Origin: Streptomyces sp. HD
Lineage (GTDB): Bacteria; Actinomycetota; Actinomycetes; Streptomycetales; Streptomycetaceae
Direction: 5' to 3'
DNA length: 40,271 bases
Assembly (NCBI RefSeq): GCF_028369295.1
Contig: NZ_JAQMYP010000073.1
Span: 1 to 40,271 of the forward strand
Position numbers and translations under genes: made by a program. This document shows positions 8,180 to 16,814 of the stretch, piece by piece; within the stretch, counting starts at the first letter, position 1; every line of letters begins with the position of its first letter. Under the pieces are notes generated by a model. That model made no database searches, was not told the origin of the DNA, and saw nothing but the letters and a program-made list of their open reading frames with translations.

Positions 8180-8215
8180 GGCGCCCGCTCCGGTGATACG
8201 CAGGGAGCGGGCGCC
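8180..8215. terminator. strong hairpin, probable bidirectional terminator
   Basis: GGCGCCCGCTCC (8180-8191) pairs perfectly with GGAGCGGGCGCC (8204-8215) over 12 bp around a 12-base loop, followed by CTTCTCGTT. It lies between convergent genes, so it probably ends transcription from both sides. Confidence 0.75.
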
Positions 8216-8354
8216 CTTCTCGTTCACCTGGTCCTGGTCCTAGGGGTGCGGCTGCTCGGCTTCCGCACCGTCATGAGCGAGGCCTTCACACAGGGCCAAG
8301 CCGGCCACTCGCGGCGCCCGTCATCCCCTGCAGACCTGCATCTTCCGTGCTGTC

Positions 8355-9845
8355 TCAGGCTCCTTCATCGGTGGGCGCCACAACTCCCCTGCCCACCTCC
8401 GGCGGCTGGAAGCCGCCGATCTCCTGCTCCAGCAGTTCGGCCAGCCGCAGCGGGGTGCGGTCCTCGAACATCGGGCCGATGAGCTGCACTCCCACCGGCA
8501 GACCCTCGGGGGACCTGCCCGTTGGTATGGCCGTGGCGGGTAGGCCGGGCATCGTGGCCAGACCGGCCCAGACGAGCTGGTCGAAGTACGGGTACTCGAC
8601 GCCGTCGATGTCGATCCGACGTTTCATCGGGTCGGGGTTGTGATCGTGCGGGAACGCGGGAGTGGGCGTGATGGGACACACCACGGCGTCGAACTCGGCG
8701 AAGAACTGCCGCCAGCCATGGCGGTGCAGCTCGCGACGGCTGTTCGCCTCGATCCAGTCGCGGTGGCTGAACACCATGCCGCGCAGCAGCGCCGCATCGA
8801 GACTCTGGTCGTCTGCGCTCAGTGCGGCGGCGTGGGCCTGCAGCTGCTCGTACGGTTCGACGGGAAAGCGTGCGACGGAGCCCGAAAACAGCAACTGCCT
8901 GTAGAGCGTGGCGGCTTCGGTCAGATCGGGCAGCAGCGGACTGTCCCGCTCGACCCGGGCGCCGCCGTCGACCAGCGCGTCGGCCACTCGGTTCACGCCC
9001 TCCCGCACGGCGGACCCGGTCGGGATGAACGGATGCTCGTCGAGGACCAGGACCCGGAAGTCGCGGAGCCGTTCGTGGCGCGCGGGCGGCAGCGTCAGGT
9101 GGTACGCCGCACCCAGCGTCAGCGGGTCCGGTCCGGCCATGACGTCGAGCAGGAGCGTGAGGTCGCGAGCGGTGCGCGCCATCGGACCGACGACGGCGAG
9201 GTCGTGCTCCACCGGCAGGGCCGGCCCGGGCGGCGGGACCATTCCGCGGCTCGCCGCCAGCCCGAGGGTCGGCTTGTGCGCGTAGATGCCGCAGAAGTGC
9301 GCGGGGGTGCGCAACGAACCGGCGAGGTCGGAGCCGATGGACAGCGCGCCGAATCCGGACGCCAGGGCTGCCGCCGAGCCGCCGGAGGATCCGCCCGACG
9401 TACGCCGATGGTCCCACGGGTTGTTGGTGGTGCCGTAGATCTCGTTGAAGCTCTGGATGTCTTGCAGCCCCAAGGGCACATTGGTTTTGCCGAGCACCAC
9501 CGCGCCTGCGGCCCTGAGCCGGGACACCTGCACCGCGTCCTCGTCCGGTATGTAGTTCCGATGCGGCGGCATGCCCCAGGTCGTGGGCAGCCCGGCGATG
9601 TTGTAGCACTCTTTGACCGTCACCGGGATGCCGAGCAGGGGCCGGTCCTCGCCGCGGGCGCGCGCCTGGTCGGCACCTCGCGCGGCGGCCCGTGCACGGT
9701 CGAAGTCCGGCACACAGATCGCGTTGATCGCCTTGTCCTCCCGCTCGATACGGGCGATCGCTTCATCGGTCAGTTCCATCGAGGTCACTTCACCGGCACG
9801 CAAGGCAGCGGCGAGTTCTTCGGCTGTAGGCAAATTCGACTCCAT
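8355..9845 (-). CDS. amidase signature family hydrolase
   Basis: This 496-residue protein matches the amidase signature family along its whole length. The Ser-cisSer-Lys triad is visible: K78 in VTVKE, S153 in the GGSSGG loop and S177 in GSDLAGSLRTPA. The 24-residue gap between the two serines is the family norm. These enzymes hydrolyse carboxamides or aryl-amides; substrate cannot be read from sequence. It has no GatB or GatC neighbour, and the C-terminal half lacks the usual GatA context, so a catabolic or detoxifying amidase is more likely than a tRNA amidotransferase subunit. No signal peptide is present, so it should act in the cytoplasm. The ATG at 9845 has only a weak ribosome site. 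Confidence 0.88.
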   Translation of the reverse strand: MESNLPTAEELAAALRAGEVTSMELTDEAIARIEREDKAINAICVPDFDRARAAARGADQARARGEDRPLLGIPVTVKECYNIAGLPTTWGMPPHRNYIPDEDAVQVSRLRAAGAVVLGKTNVPLGLQDIQSFNEIYGTTNNPWDHRRTSGGSSGGSAAALASGFGALSIGSDLAGSLRTPAHFCGIYAHKPTLGLAASRGMVPPPGPALPVEHDLAVVGPMARTARDLTLLLDVMAGPDPLTLGAAYHLTLPPARHERLRDFRVLVLDEHPFIPTGSAVREGVNRVADALVDGGARVERDSPLLPDLTEAATLYRQLLFSGSVARFPVEPYEQLQAHAAALSADDQSLDAALLRGMVFSHRDWIEANSRRELHRHGWRQFFAEFDAVVCPITPTPAFPHDHNPDPMKRRIDIDGVEYPYFDQLVWAGLATMPGLPATAIPTGRSPEGLPVGVQLIGPMFEDRTPLRLAELLEQEIGGFQPPEVGRGVVAPTDEGA

Positions 9846-10193
9846 AAATCCGACCGTATCGGCCGTCGGAAGAGGTCATAAAATGCCGCTTCGCGCAACT
9901 GGGTTGGAGCCTTGATGTATTCACCGCGGCTGTCGGCACACAGGGGCGCGTGGAGGTGGCGTGTCGTGTCGTGCAGGCCGTCGGGGGTGTGAGCCCCCCC
10001 CGGAATGCATGGACGGCAGGACCGTTTCCGTGGCCTGAGACCGGTGCTCCGCGCGAGCAGCAAATCGCTTGAGGGACGCCATTGAGCGATCATTGAATCG
10101 CTGGGCCGATCGCATCTGTGCGAAGTCGTTACGGGTGGTCGGCGACCGCCCCCCCAGTTTTCGTCAATTGGAATTAGAAGCTGCAGCGGGGGT
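9846..10193. other. intergenic, no gene recognised
   Basis: About 350 bases separate the amidase start from the truncated MMPL reading frame. The stretch holds the amidase promoter region, runs of C around 9993-10000 and 10147-10156, and no recognisable gene, RNA or hairpin of note. Confidence 0.4.
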
Positions 10194-10196
10194 GTG

Positions 10197-10733
10197 ATGT
10201 GCATTGCGGCTGTGCTCTGCCTGCCCTTGTCCCTTCCCGTGGGCTTGCGCACGAGCAGTGGCGGATATCTGGATCCGGGCAGCGACTCCTTCCGGGCGGA
10301 CCGGACGATGACGCAGCGCTATGGGTGGGGCTTTCCGCAACTGCACATGGAGTTTCGTACAGACCGTGCCATGACCGACCCCGAGGTGGTTGCGGCGGGG
10401 CGGAGGCTGACCGAACAGGTCGCCCGCTCCCCCGGGGTGGCAGGGGTCCGCTCGTGGACGCGGCAGTTCGGCGGCCACCACCATGGCCCCTTCGAGGTCA
10501 CGGGCGCGGAAGTGTCCGTCCGGCGGCCCCGCCATCCGTTGTCCGACCGGGACCGTGCAACGCGGGTCGCCGAGATGTGCTCGGCGTGGACGACGCGACC
10601 TGGATGCGAGGGGGGCGTGGCTGGCCCTGGCCACCGGCCTGAACGGGTATGCCGCATGCGCTGCCGTCAGCCCCCCCTCCCCCAGTCGCCGCGCAGCCCC
10701 GCCTGGCAGATCACCCAAGCCCTCATCGGCTGA
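10197..10733 (+). pseudogene. truncated MMPL/RND-family transporter remnant
   Basis: The reading frame opens behind AGCGGGGGTG with a hydrophobic first helix. It then gives RTSSGGYLDPGSDSFRADRT and DPEVVAAGRRLTEQVARSPG, the start of the first periplasmic loop of MMPL-type membrane transporters. Around residue 90 the match jumps: HHGPFEVTGAEV resembles a segment that normally lies further on. After residue 105 nothing fits the family. A normal MMPL protein is about 700 residues with 11-12 helices, so only the extreme N-terminus survives. The tail to the stop at 10733 is low-complexity read-through. It cannot transport anything. Confidence 0.55.
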
Positions 10734-10868
10734 CAACGACGACGCGATGAGCGGAGCTGCCGGTCGGTGATCGGGTTTTACTTCGAGCCGACCCGGCGTT
10801 CGCGAGGTCGCTGTGAAGTAGCACATACACGGACTACCGGACAGACGACGACCCACATGCCAGGCCTC

Positions 10869-10898
10869 TTCGACCCCGCTGCACCCCATGTGGACAAT
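10869..10898 (+). promoter_or_regulatory. candidate promoter for cyclophilin, leaderless mRNA
   Basis: TTCGAC (10869-10874) and GACAAT (10893-10898) are 18 bases apart and resemble -35 and -10 boxes. The start site predicted 7-8 bases on coincides with the ATG at 10906, which has no usefully spaced ribosome site. A leaderless transcript, common in actinomycetes, is a reasonable inference. Confidence 0.35.
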
Positions 10899-10905
10899 AG
10901 AGGGC

Positions 10906-11400
10906 ATGAACGAGAACGTTTTCTTCCAGGTCTCGGCCAACGGCCAGGACCTCGGCCGCATCGTCTTCCGGCTCTTCGACGATGTCGTGCCCAAGACCGC
11001 ACGCAACTTCCGCGAGCTGGCGACGGGTCAGCACGGGTTCGGGTACAAGGGTGCCCCTTTCCACCGGGTCATCCCGGAGTTCATGCTGCAGGGCGGTGAC
11101 TTCACCAACGGCAACGGCACCGGCGGCAAGAGCATCTACGGGGAGACGTTCGCGGACGAGAACTTCCAGCTGAAGCACGACCGGCCCTTCCTGCTGAGCA
11201 TGGCCAACGCGGGTCCCGGTACCAACGGGTCGCAGTTCTTCGTCACGACCGTCGTCACGCCGTGGCTGGACGGCAAGCACGTCGTCTTCGGGGAGGTCGT
11301 CGAGGGCGAGGACGTCGTCAAGACGATCGAGGCCCTCGGCAGCCGTGGGGGCACGACCAGCAAGAAGATCGTCATCGAGGACTGCGGCCTCGCCAACTGA
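10906..11400 (+). CDS. cytoplasmic peptidyl-prolyl cis-trans isomerase, cyclophilin type
   Basis: This 164-residue single-domain cyclophilin catalyses Xaa-Pro isomerisation during protein folding. The core motifs are all present: the FHRVIPEFMLQGGDF strand with the active-site Arg (FHR), then NGTGGKSIYG, FLLSMANAGPGTNGSQFF with the conserved Gln-Phe-Phe, and the WLDGKHVVFG segment with His (the Trp of the cyclosporin pocket is present). There is no signal peptide or extra domain. I chose the ATG at 10906 because the family starts at this point and a promoter-like pair sits directly before it. A strong hairpin follows the stop, so this is a single-gene unit. Confidence 0.95.
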   Translation: MNENVFFQVSANGQDLGRIVFRLFDDVVPKTARNFRELATGQHGFGYKGAPFHRVIPEFMLQGGDFTNGNGTGGKSIYGETFADENFQLKHDRPFLLSMANAGPGTNGSQFFVTTVVTPWLDGKHVVFGEVVEGEDVVKTIEALGSRGGTTSKKIVIEDCGLAN

Positions 11401-11409
11401 CCACCTCGT

Positions 11410-11447
11410 CGCTCGGGCGGCCCCGTATGTGTGGGGCCGCCCGAGCG
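11410..11447 (+). terminator. intrinsic terminator after cyclophilin
   Basis: Fifteen perfect base pairs: CGCTCGGGCGGCCCC (11410-11424) with GGGGCCGCCCGAGCG (11433-11447), loop of 8, ten bases after the stop codon. No T-run follows, which is usual in high-G+C genomes. Confidence 0.88.
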
Positions 11448-11563
11448 CGGCCCCACACCAGAGGAAGGGTCGGGGATGGCACGTGCACTGAGGCAGCGGG
11501 CGCTGTGGGCGTCGCCTGTGTCGTTTCGGTGCTGCTCATGTCCGCCGCGTCACGTTCCAAAGG

Positions 11564-12211
11564 TCACCGCGGCACGGTACGGCCTCTTCCGCGCGGCGCA
11601 CATTGAATATCGGCGTGCCAGGAGGCTTCCAGGGCCTCGGCCGCGGTCTGCAGGAAACGGTGCCGTTGAGGGGCCACGTCGATTGCTCCGTCCCAGGATC
11701 CCCGGTAGAGGATTTCCTCCGCGATTCTGATCAGATTCTGCTGCAGTTCGGGGTCGTCCGTCTGGCGGAAACGGGAAAGTGCGACGTCCCAATGTGACCG
11801 CACCTCGTCCGGCATTGCCATGGCCGTGAGGTTGCCCAGGACTTCCTCGGCGAGCGTGGTGACGCTTTCGGGGCTGACGACCCGGATGCGGAAGGCGGCC
11901 GTATGGAGGCGTCCGCCCGATTCCTGTACCAGCCGGAAGTTGTCGTAGGTCGGCGGCCGTTCGAAGTGGAATCGGCCCCTGGCCAAGGTGTATTCGTCCC
12001 AGGCGGTCAGGAACTGTTCGTAGGCGAGGGCGCGTTGGTCGCGGATCCATTGTCTGCGCTCGGCGTGTGCCTGCTGGATCGTCTGGTCGAGCACGGAGGT
12101 CGCGTTCTTCTCCGCGCCTATCCGCGCTCCGATGATCGCGGCCAACCCGCCCACCGACGCTCCCAGCAGGCTCACCGCGCCGGCCGTGATTGCTGCCCAC
12201 CCCTCGTCCAT
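11564..12211 (-). CDS. membrane-anchored protein of unknown function
   Basis: This 215-residue protein has one N-terminal hydrophobic segment (about residues 9-32, Ala/Gly-rich: AGAVSLLGASVGGLAAIIGA). A charged, mostly helical cytoplasmic part follows (QQAHAERRQWIRDQRALAYE and beyond). I recognise this layout from many unassigned Streptomyces proteins: one helix, then an R-x-W-x-R-D-x-R-x-x-A-Y segment and a long helical body. No catalytic motif is visible. The last 15 residues are Arg-rich and may be read-through. Its 3' end faces the cyclophilin terminator. Confidence 0.6.
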   Translation of the reverse strand: MDEGWAAITAGAVSLLGASVGGLAAIIGARIGAEKNATSVLDQTIQQAHAERRQWIRDQRALAYEQFLTAWDEYTLARGRFHFERPPTYDNFRLVQESGGRLHTAAFRIRVVSPESVTTLAEEVLGNLTAMAMPDEVRSHWDVALSRFRQTDDPELQQNLIRIAEEILYRGSWDGAIDVAPQRHRFLQTAAEALEASWHADIQCAPRGRGRTVPR

Positions 12212-12364
12212 AGGCCATTTCTGCCCCGTCGGCCGCCCGCGCTCTCCCCCGCCGACGCCTCAAGACACCGCCTGACTCGCCCCACCGCCGCCGCGACGCC
12301 GGGCCACCGCGCCGTCAGTCGTCAATCCGCCACTCCGCCACGACGCCGACGCCCGGCGCCCCTT

Positions 12365-12550
12365 CTACCGGCGGCTGCGCACCAGCAGATGGAGGAAGTA
12401 CGGGGTTCCGATCACGGCCGTCATCAGTCCCGCGCCTAGTCGGGCGGGCGCGATCGCGGTGCGGCCCAGCAGGTCCGCGGTGCAGACGAGTGCGGCGCCG
12501 AGCAGTACGGCGACCGGGAGACGCGGACGTGTCCAACCCGCGAGTGCGCG
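12365..12550 (-). pseudogene. C-terminal remnant of a FecCD-type iron-siderophore permease
   Basis: The frame reads LPVAVLLGAALVCTADLLGR followed by LGAGLMTAVIGTPYFLHLL and a basic end. This is the C-terminus of BtuC/FecCD permeases (family pattern: L-x-G-A-x-x-x-x-x-A-D-x-x-x-R ... P-x-G-x-x-T-A-x-I-G-x-P-x-F). The preceding 280 or so residues are absent. Upstream it runs in frame, without a gap, into the ATPase remnant at about 12550. So a deletion has fused the middle of the ATPase gene to the end of the permease gene. Confidence 0.65.
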
Positions 12551-12861
12551 GGTGGGGCGACCCTGCGTCAGCAGGGCCACGTGGCGGGAGAACTCACGAG
12601 GGCTCAGCGCCAGCGCGTCGCTGCCGCTGCACGACGAGCGTGGCGGTCCTGGGCCGCTGCAACCGCGCGATCGTCCGCAGCATCGTCGACTCCCCGCTGC
12701 CGTTCGGCCCCACCAGCACGGTCACTTCGCCGGGCCGCAGCGTCAGTGAAGCGTCGTGTACGACGTCAACGCCCTCGTAGGCCACGGTGACACCCGTGGC
12801 CGACAGTTCAAGACCGCGGGGGCTCGCCGCTGCGGAGCTGTCTCCACCTACCCGCGCGCGA
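12551..12861 (-). pseudogene. N-terminal remnant of a FecE-type siderophore ABC ATPase
   Basis: The frame reads GVTVAYEGVDVVHDASLTLR, GEVTVLVGPNGSGESTMLRT and IARLQRP, the start of an iron-siderophore importer ATPase. Walker A has Glu instead of the essential Lys (GSGEST for GSGKST). After a one-base shift it continues GSDALALSPREFSRHVALLT-QGRPT, which includes the Q-loop Gln, and then ends by fusing to the permease tail. The signature motif, Walker B and H-loop are gone. A promoter-type iron box lies immediately upstream. The gene is dead three times over: altered Walker A, frameshift and deletion. Confidence 0.65.
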
Positions 12862-12862
12862 C

Positions 12863-12881
12863 AAAGATTAGCCTCACCTAA
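12863..12881. promoter_or_regulatory. iron box (DmdR/IdeR-type operator)
   Basis: AAAGATTAGCCTCACCTAA matches the actinobacterial iron-box consensus TTAGGTTAGGCTAACCTAA at 14 of 19 positions. It is placed as expected to repress the leftward siderophore-transport gene when iron is plentiful. The regulated gene is now broken. Confidence 0.65.
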
Positions 12882-12975
12882 TCGAAATCTGTGCGAGCGG
12901 GAGAGGTCGGGCACGAGAAGCGGTTCAGCCATGGGCGACGCTGACGCACCCGCCGCCCTTCGACCTCCGGCCGGA

Positions 12976-13389
12976 CTACTCGGCGTACTTGGCACCGAGA
13001 TCGCTGGCCTGCAACGCGGCCTTGTCGTTGAATCCGATGACGTAGCCGTCGAGGTCGCGGATGTAGAACATGCGCTGACCGGTCTCGTCCGTCGTCATCT
13101 CCTTGACGACCTCGGCGTGCTGGGAGGCGAGCTCGTAGAAGCCGTCGAGGTCGTCGATGGCGAAGTAGAACATGCCGGCGAACCCGAGGGACTGGTCCTT
13201 GAGGACCGGGAGCCACTGCTTGAGGTCGGCGTTGCGGTAGATCATGCAGCAGAACTCCCCTTCGCGGAGGAGCATGTGGATGTCGTCCCCCGGGCGCGAG
13301 GAGCTGGAGTCGGCGTCGAAGCCCAGCTTCTTGTAGAAGGAGAGGCTGGCGGCTGTGTCGGACACGCTGATGCAAGGAACGAAGGGCAC
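12976..13389 (-). CDS. VOC-superfamily (glyoxalase/bleomycin-resistance-like) protein
   Basis: This 137-residue protein starts at a GTG with AGGAG six bases upstream. It has the two beta-alpha-beta-beta-beta modules of the vicinal oxygen chelate fold: VPCISVSDTAASLSFYKKLG FD in the first, and MFYFAIDDLDGFYELA then RMFYIRDLDGYVIGFND in the second. The R-D-L-D-G-Y-x-I-x-F ending is typical of the fold. Members include glyoxalases, dioxygenases and antibiotic-binding resistance proteins; the substrate cannot be told from this sequence. It stands alone, next to a broken transporter and a kinase. Confidence 0.85.
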   Translation of the reverse strand: MPFVPCISVSDTAASLSFYKKLGFDADSSSSRPGDDIHMLLREGEFCCMIYRNADLKQWLPVLKDQSLGFAGMFYFAIDDLDGFYELASQHAEVVKEMTTDETGQRMFYIRDLDGYVIGFNDKAALQASDLGAKYAE

Positions 13390-13500
13390 GGAGAACTCCT
13401 GATCTGCCGGGGCTTACGCCCGTTGTGACACACCGTGCCGCGGAGCACCCGCCGTGGGGGGCCATTCGGAGCAGCCGCACCCGATGGCCCGACGCGTCGG

Positions 13501-15285
13501 TCAGTCCTCTGCGGGCATCACACGGGTCACCTTGCCCTGGGTGTCGGTCTCCAGGTAGCCGGAGTTGTACTTTCCGCTCAGGTAGACGGCCATTCCGGCC
13601 GGGGTGTCCCAGACGTCGCTGGGCGGTCGCACCGTCAGGTATCGGGTTTCCGGGTCGTCGACGTTGAGCTTCTTGTCCGCCTCTTCGAAGAGCGCGGGTA
13701 CCCGGTCCCACTTGTAGCCGTCGAGGCTGAGGGGCGTCTTGGTGCTGGGCAGCGTGCCGCTGATGATGCCCTTCTGTACGCCCTGTCCCGGGCGGTAGGT
13801 GTAGGAGTCGTACTTGGTGTCGCTGCCGTTCACCATCAGCCAGGCCGACGCGTATTCGGGGTAGACGGTGAAGTCGCCGAACCTGTCGCGGCCGGTCTCC
13901 TTCTCGAACGCCTTGATGACGGTGCGGATGGAGTCCGGGGCGAGCAGGGTGCCGGTCGTCGGTTCCCCCGTCTGCTGGGCTGCCGGGGCGGAAACGCCGG
14001 TCACCGGGGCGGTCGGCTTCAGGGACGACACGGAGGACGACGTGGAAGAGGAGGCTCCACCCGCACCCGAGTCATCCTGGTTCCCCGAGTCGCCGCCGAA
14101 GGGCAGCAGCCACCACAGCAGGACCAGGGCGCCGGCGAGCGAGGTTCCCGAGACGCTCAGCAGGGCGGGCCGTCCCGGGCCGCGGCGGCGTGCCACCCGC
14201 TCGGGCGTGGTCACCGGCCGGCGCGGAGCCTGACCCGGCCATGGGTGGACCGGCATCGGTCCGAAGCCGCCCGCGGTCGGCGGCAAAGCGGATGTGGCAG
14301 GCGCTGTGTGGGATGGGGCCGAGAAGCCCGGCGTGGAAGGCGGGTGCAGTGGATACGACGTGGGCTGGTCCCGTACCACCGGGCCGGCCGACCCGCGCGC
14401 GACCTCGACCTCGGCCTCCGCTCCGACCTCCGCCTCTGCTCCCACCTCGACCTCGGCCAGCCGCATGTCCAGCGCGGCGGCGGACGGCCGCGCAGACGGG
14501 TCCCGTACGAGCACGCTCATCAGGACGTCGCTCAGGGCACCGGCACGTGTCGGCGGCGGCACGTCCTCGTGCAGGACCGCGGCGAGAGTCGCCAAAGTGG
14601 TGCCCCGGCGCAGCGGGTGGTGGCCCTCCACCGCGGTGTACAGCATCATCGCCAGCGACCACAGGTCCGAGGCGGGTCCTCCCTCGTGCCCCGAGATGCG
14701 TTCCGGTGCCATGAAGTCGGCCGTACCGATGATGGAGCCGGTGGCGGTGAGGCTGGTCGCCTCGCGGATCGCGGCGATGCCGAAGTCGGTGAGGACAGGG
14801 CGTCCGTCGGGGCGCAGCAGAACGTTGGCGGGTTTCACGTCCCGGTGCTGGATCCCGGCGTCGTGCGCGGCGGTCAGCGCGGCCAGCACACCCCGGCCGA
14901 TCCGCGCCGCCTCGGCCGGCGGCATCGGCCCCCGGGCCAGCCGGTCCGCCAGCGAGCCGCCGCTGACCAACTCCATCACGATCCACGGGTAGGTGCCGTC
15001 ACCGCCGTCGACTATGTGGTGGACGGTGACGACGTTCGGATGGTCGACCCGGGCCAGCGCCCTGGCCTCGCGCAGCACCCGCTCGCGCAGCATCCGGGCG
15101 CCGTCGGGGTCGTACTCTGCGAGATCCCGGTCGGGCGGGCGGACCTCCTTGACCGCCACCAGCCTGTGCAGCACCAGGTCCCTGGCCCGCCAGACCGTCC
15201 CCATCCCACCGCCGCCGAGGCGGGCCTCCAGCTCGAAGCGCCCGTCGACGACTCGTCTGCCGGGACCTCTGTCTCCCTCACTCAT
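13501..15285 (-). CDS. membrane Ser/Thr protein kinase with extracytoplasmic domain
   Basis: This is a Hanks-type kinase of about 594 residues. The ATG at 15285 (MSEGDRGPG) is favoured over upstream starts because the kinase domain begins soon after. Gly-rich loop LGGGGMGTVW, catalytic Lys46 (VAVKEV), HRD Asp149 (HRDVKPANVLL), DFG Asp167 and APE are all intact, so it should be active. A short acidic repeat (EVEVGAEAEVGAEAEVEV, about 278-295) and a Pro-rich linker lead to one transmembrane helix at about 375-396. The outer domain of roughly 190 residues begins with a Ser/Thr-rich stretch and has no PASTA repeats; I do not recognise it. It probably senses an unknown ligand. The gene diverges from the M1 peptidase with only 89 bases between starts, so shared control is possible. 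Confidence 0.9.
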   Translation of the reverse strand: MSEGDRGPGRRVVDGRFELEARLGGGGMGTVWRARDLVLHRLVAVKEVRPPDRDLAEYDPDGARMLRERVLREARALARVDHPNVVTVHHIVDGGDGTYPWIVMELVSGGSLADRLARGPMPPAEAARIGRGVLAALTAAHDAGIQHRDVKPANVLLRPDGRPVLTDFGIAAIREATSLTATGSIIGTADFMAPERISGHEGGPASDLWSLAMMLYTAVEGHHPLRRGTTLATLAAVLHEDVPPPTRAGALSDVLMSVLVRDPSARPSAAALDMRLAEVEVGAEAEVGAEAEVEVARGSAGPVVRDQPTSYPLHPPSTPGFSAPSHTAPATSALPPTAGGFGPMPVHPWPGQAPRRPVTTPERVARRRGPGRPALLSVSGTSLAGALVLLWWLLPFGGDSGNQDDSGAGGASSSTSSSVSSLKPTAPVTGVSAPAAQQTGEPTTGTLLAPDSIRTVIKAFEKETGRDRFGDFTVYPEYASAWLMVNGSDTKYDSYTYRPGQGVQKGIISGTLPSTKTPLSLDGYKWDRVPALFEEADKKLNVDDPETRYLTVRPPSDVWDTPAGMAVYLSGKYNSGYLETDTQGKVTRVMPAED

Positions 15286-15374
15286 GGGCGGGAGCTTAAT
15301 CACCGCAATGCGCCCGCAGAGCACCGCGGCTGCCCAGGGTCACCGGGTTCGCCGTTGTGGCATCATCCGCTGTC

Positions 15375-16772
15375 ATGCCCTCGATAACCGCGTGGTCGTC
15401 AAGGACCGCTGGCCGTCTGCTCGTTGTCCTGCTCGCGTTATTCCTGACACAGCCCATGACGGGGGCCGAGGCCCTCACCGAACCCGGGGACCGGGCCCGC
15501 GCCGCCGACGCCGCGACACCCGACCGGCTCCGGTACGACGTGACGCTGCGCGGCAACGCCGACGGTTCTCGCTGGACGGGCCGACAGCGGGTGTCCTTCC
15601 GCAACTCCTCCGATCGGCCCCTGCGTGAGGTGTACGTACGCCTGTGGGGCAACGGCGTCGACAAGTGCGGCAGCCCCGGCACGCCGCCCCCGATCGTGGT
15701 GTCCGCGGTCCGCGGGGGCACCGCGGGCCGACTCACCGTGGACTGCACCGCGCTGCGGATCGCCCTGCCGAAGCCGCTCGCACACGGCGAGCGCGCGGCC
15801 GTCGCCTTCGATGTGTCCATCGCCGTGCCCGATCGCAACGACCGCTTCGGCCGCGAGGGCGCCTTCCGCTTCCTGGGCAATGCGCTGCCCGTGCTCGCCG
15901 TGCACGACGCCATGGGATGGCACCTCGACCCCTATGTGTCGACCGGGGAGAGCTTCTACTCCCTGGAGAGCGACTTCCGGGTCTCGCTCGACCACCCTTC
16001 GACCCTCCGAGTCCCGGCGACCGGCCGCACGGCGACCCTTCCGGGCAGGCCCGGGCGCAGCCTCACGGTCAGCGTCGCGCACCGGGTGCGGGACTTCGCC
16101 TGGGCGGCGGGCCCGTTCCGCACCGCGACCGAGACCACGCCCGGGGGCGTGCGGGTGAACTCGTACTGGGCACCTGACACCTCAGCCGCAGGCGTGCGTG
16201 TCACCCGCCACAACGGTGCCGCCGCCGTCGACCGGTTCGGCAAGGAGTACGGCCGGTACCCGTACGGCGAGATCGACCTGGTGATGACCAGCGGGTTCGG
16301 CGGTGGGATGGAGTACCCCGGCCTGGTTCTCCTCGGCACCACCGAAGAAGGCAGTGCCGTCGTCCACGAGGTCGCCCACCAGTGGTGGTACGGCATCGTC
16401 GGCAACGACGAATACCGGGCGCCCTGGCTGGACGAGAGCTTCGCCCAGTACGCCAACGCGCGCTTCTACGGCTGGGACACCCGCGACTGCTGGTCGCAGG
16501 AGGAGTGGCCGAACGACCGTAGCGCGCTGACCAACACGATGGCCTACTGGGCCGCGCACCGCGGCGAGTACCACCTGCTGTACACGGCCGGCCCCTGTGC
16601 CCTCGCGGACCTGGAGCGCACGCTCGGCGCCGCCACCATGGCCGGCCTCCTCAAGCGGTACGCCCGGGACCACTGGTACGGCGTCTCCACCACCGCCGAC
16701 TTCAAGAAGGCAGCCCAGTCCGTGGCGGACCACGACCTCGGCCCCTTCTGGAAGGAGCACCGGATTCGGTGA
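15375..16772 (+). CDS. secreted M1-family zinc metallopeptidase
   Basis: This is a 465-residue exported aminopeptidase-like protein; an in-frame GTG at 15357 would add six residues. A signal peptide (LLVVLLALFLTQPMTGAEA) covers about residues 14-34. The M1 hallmarks are all there: the GGMEYPG exopeptidase loop, zinc site H331-E-x-x-H335 with E354 eighteen residues on (WLDESFAQY), and a following helical part. The protein is shorter than classical M1 enzymes of about 850 residues and lacks the C-terminal armadillo domain, as in a known group of small actinobacterial M1 members. It probably trims peptides outside the cell. It diverges from the Ser/Thr kinase. Confidence 0.9.
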   Translation: MPSITAWSSRTAGRLLVVLLALFLTQPMTGAEALTEPGDRARAADAATPDRLRYDVTLRGNADGSRWTGRQRVSFRNSSDRPLREVYVRLWGNGVDKCGSPGTPPPIVVSAVRGGTAGRLTVDCTALRIALPKPLAHGERAAVAFDVSIAVPDRNDRFGREGAFRFLGNALPVLAVHDAMGWHLDPYVSTGESFYSLESDFRVSLDHPSTLRVPATGRTATLPGRPGRSLTVSVAHRVRDFAWAAGPFRTATETTPGGVRVNSYWAPDTSAAGVRVTRHNGAAAVDRFGKEYGRYPYGEIDLVMTSGFGGGMEYPGLVLLGTTEEGSAVVHEVAHQWWYGIVGNDEYRAPWLDESFAQYANARFYGWDTRDCWSQEEWPNDRSALTNTMAYWAAHRGEYHLLYTAGPCALADLERTLGAATMAGLLKRYARDHWYGVSTTADFKKAAQSVADHDLGPFWKEHRIR

Positions 16773-16814
16773 CGGCGGTCGCGCCGGGTGCGCCCGCCGT
16801 CGGTCGTCAGCGAC

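Noticed and set aside
11476..11730. Short plus-strand frame starting MARALRQRALWASP after the cyclophilin terminator
   Set aside because: It has a signal-like start only if a frameshift is assumed, and runs antisense into the supported gene at 11564-12211.
13489..13500. CCGACGCGTCGG palindrome just after the kinase stop
   Set aside because: Could be a weak terminator, but a 12-bp self-complementary G+C stretch without a loop is not convincing here.
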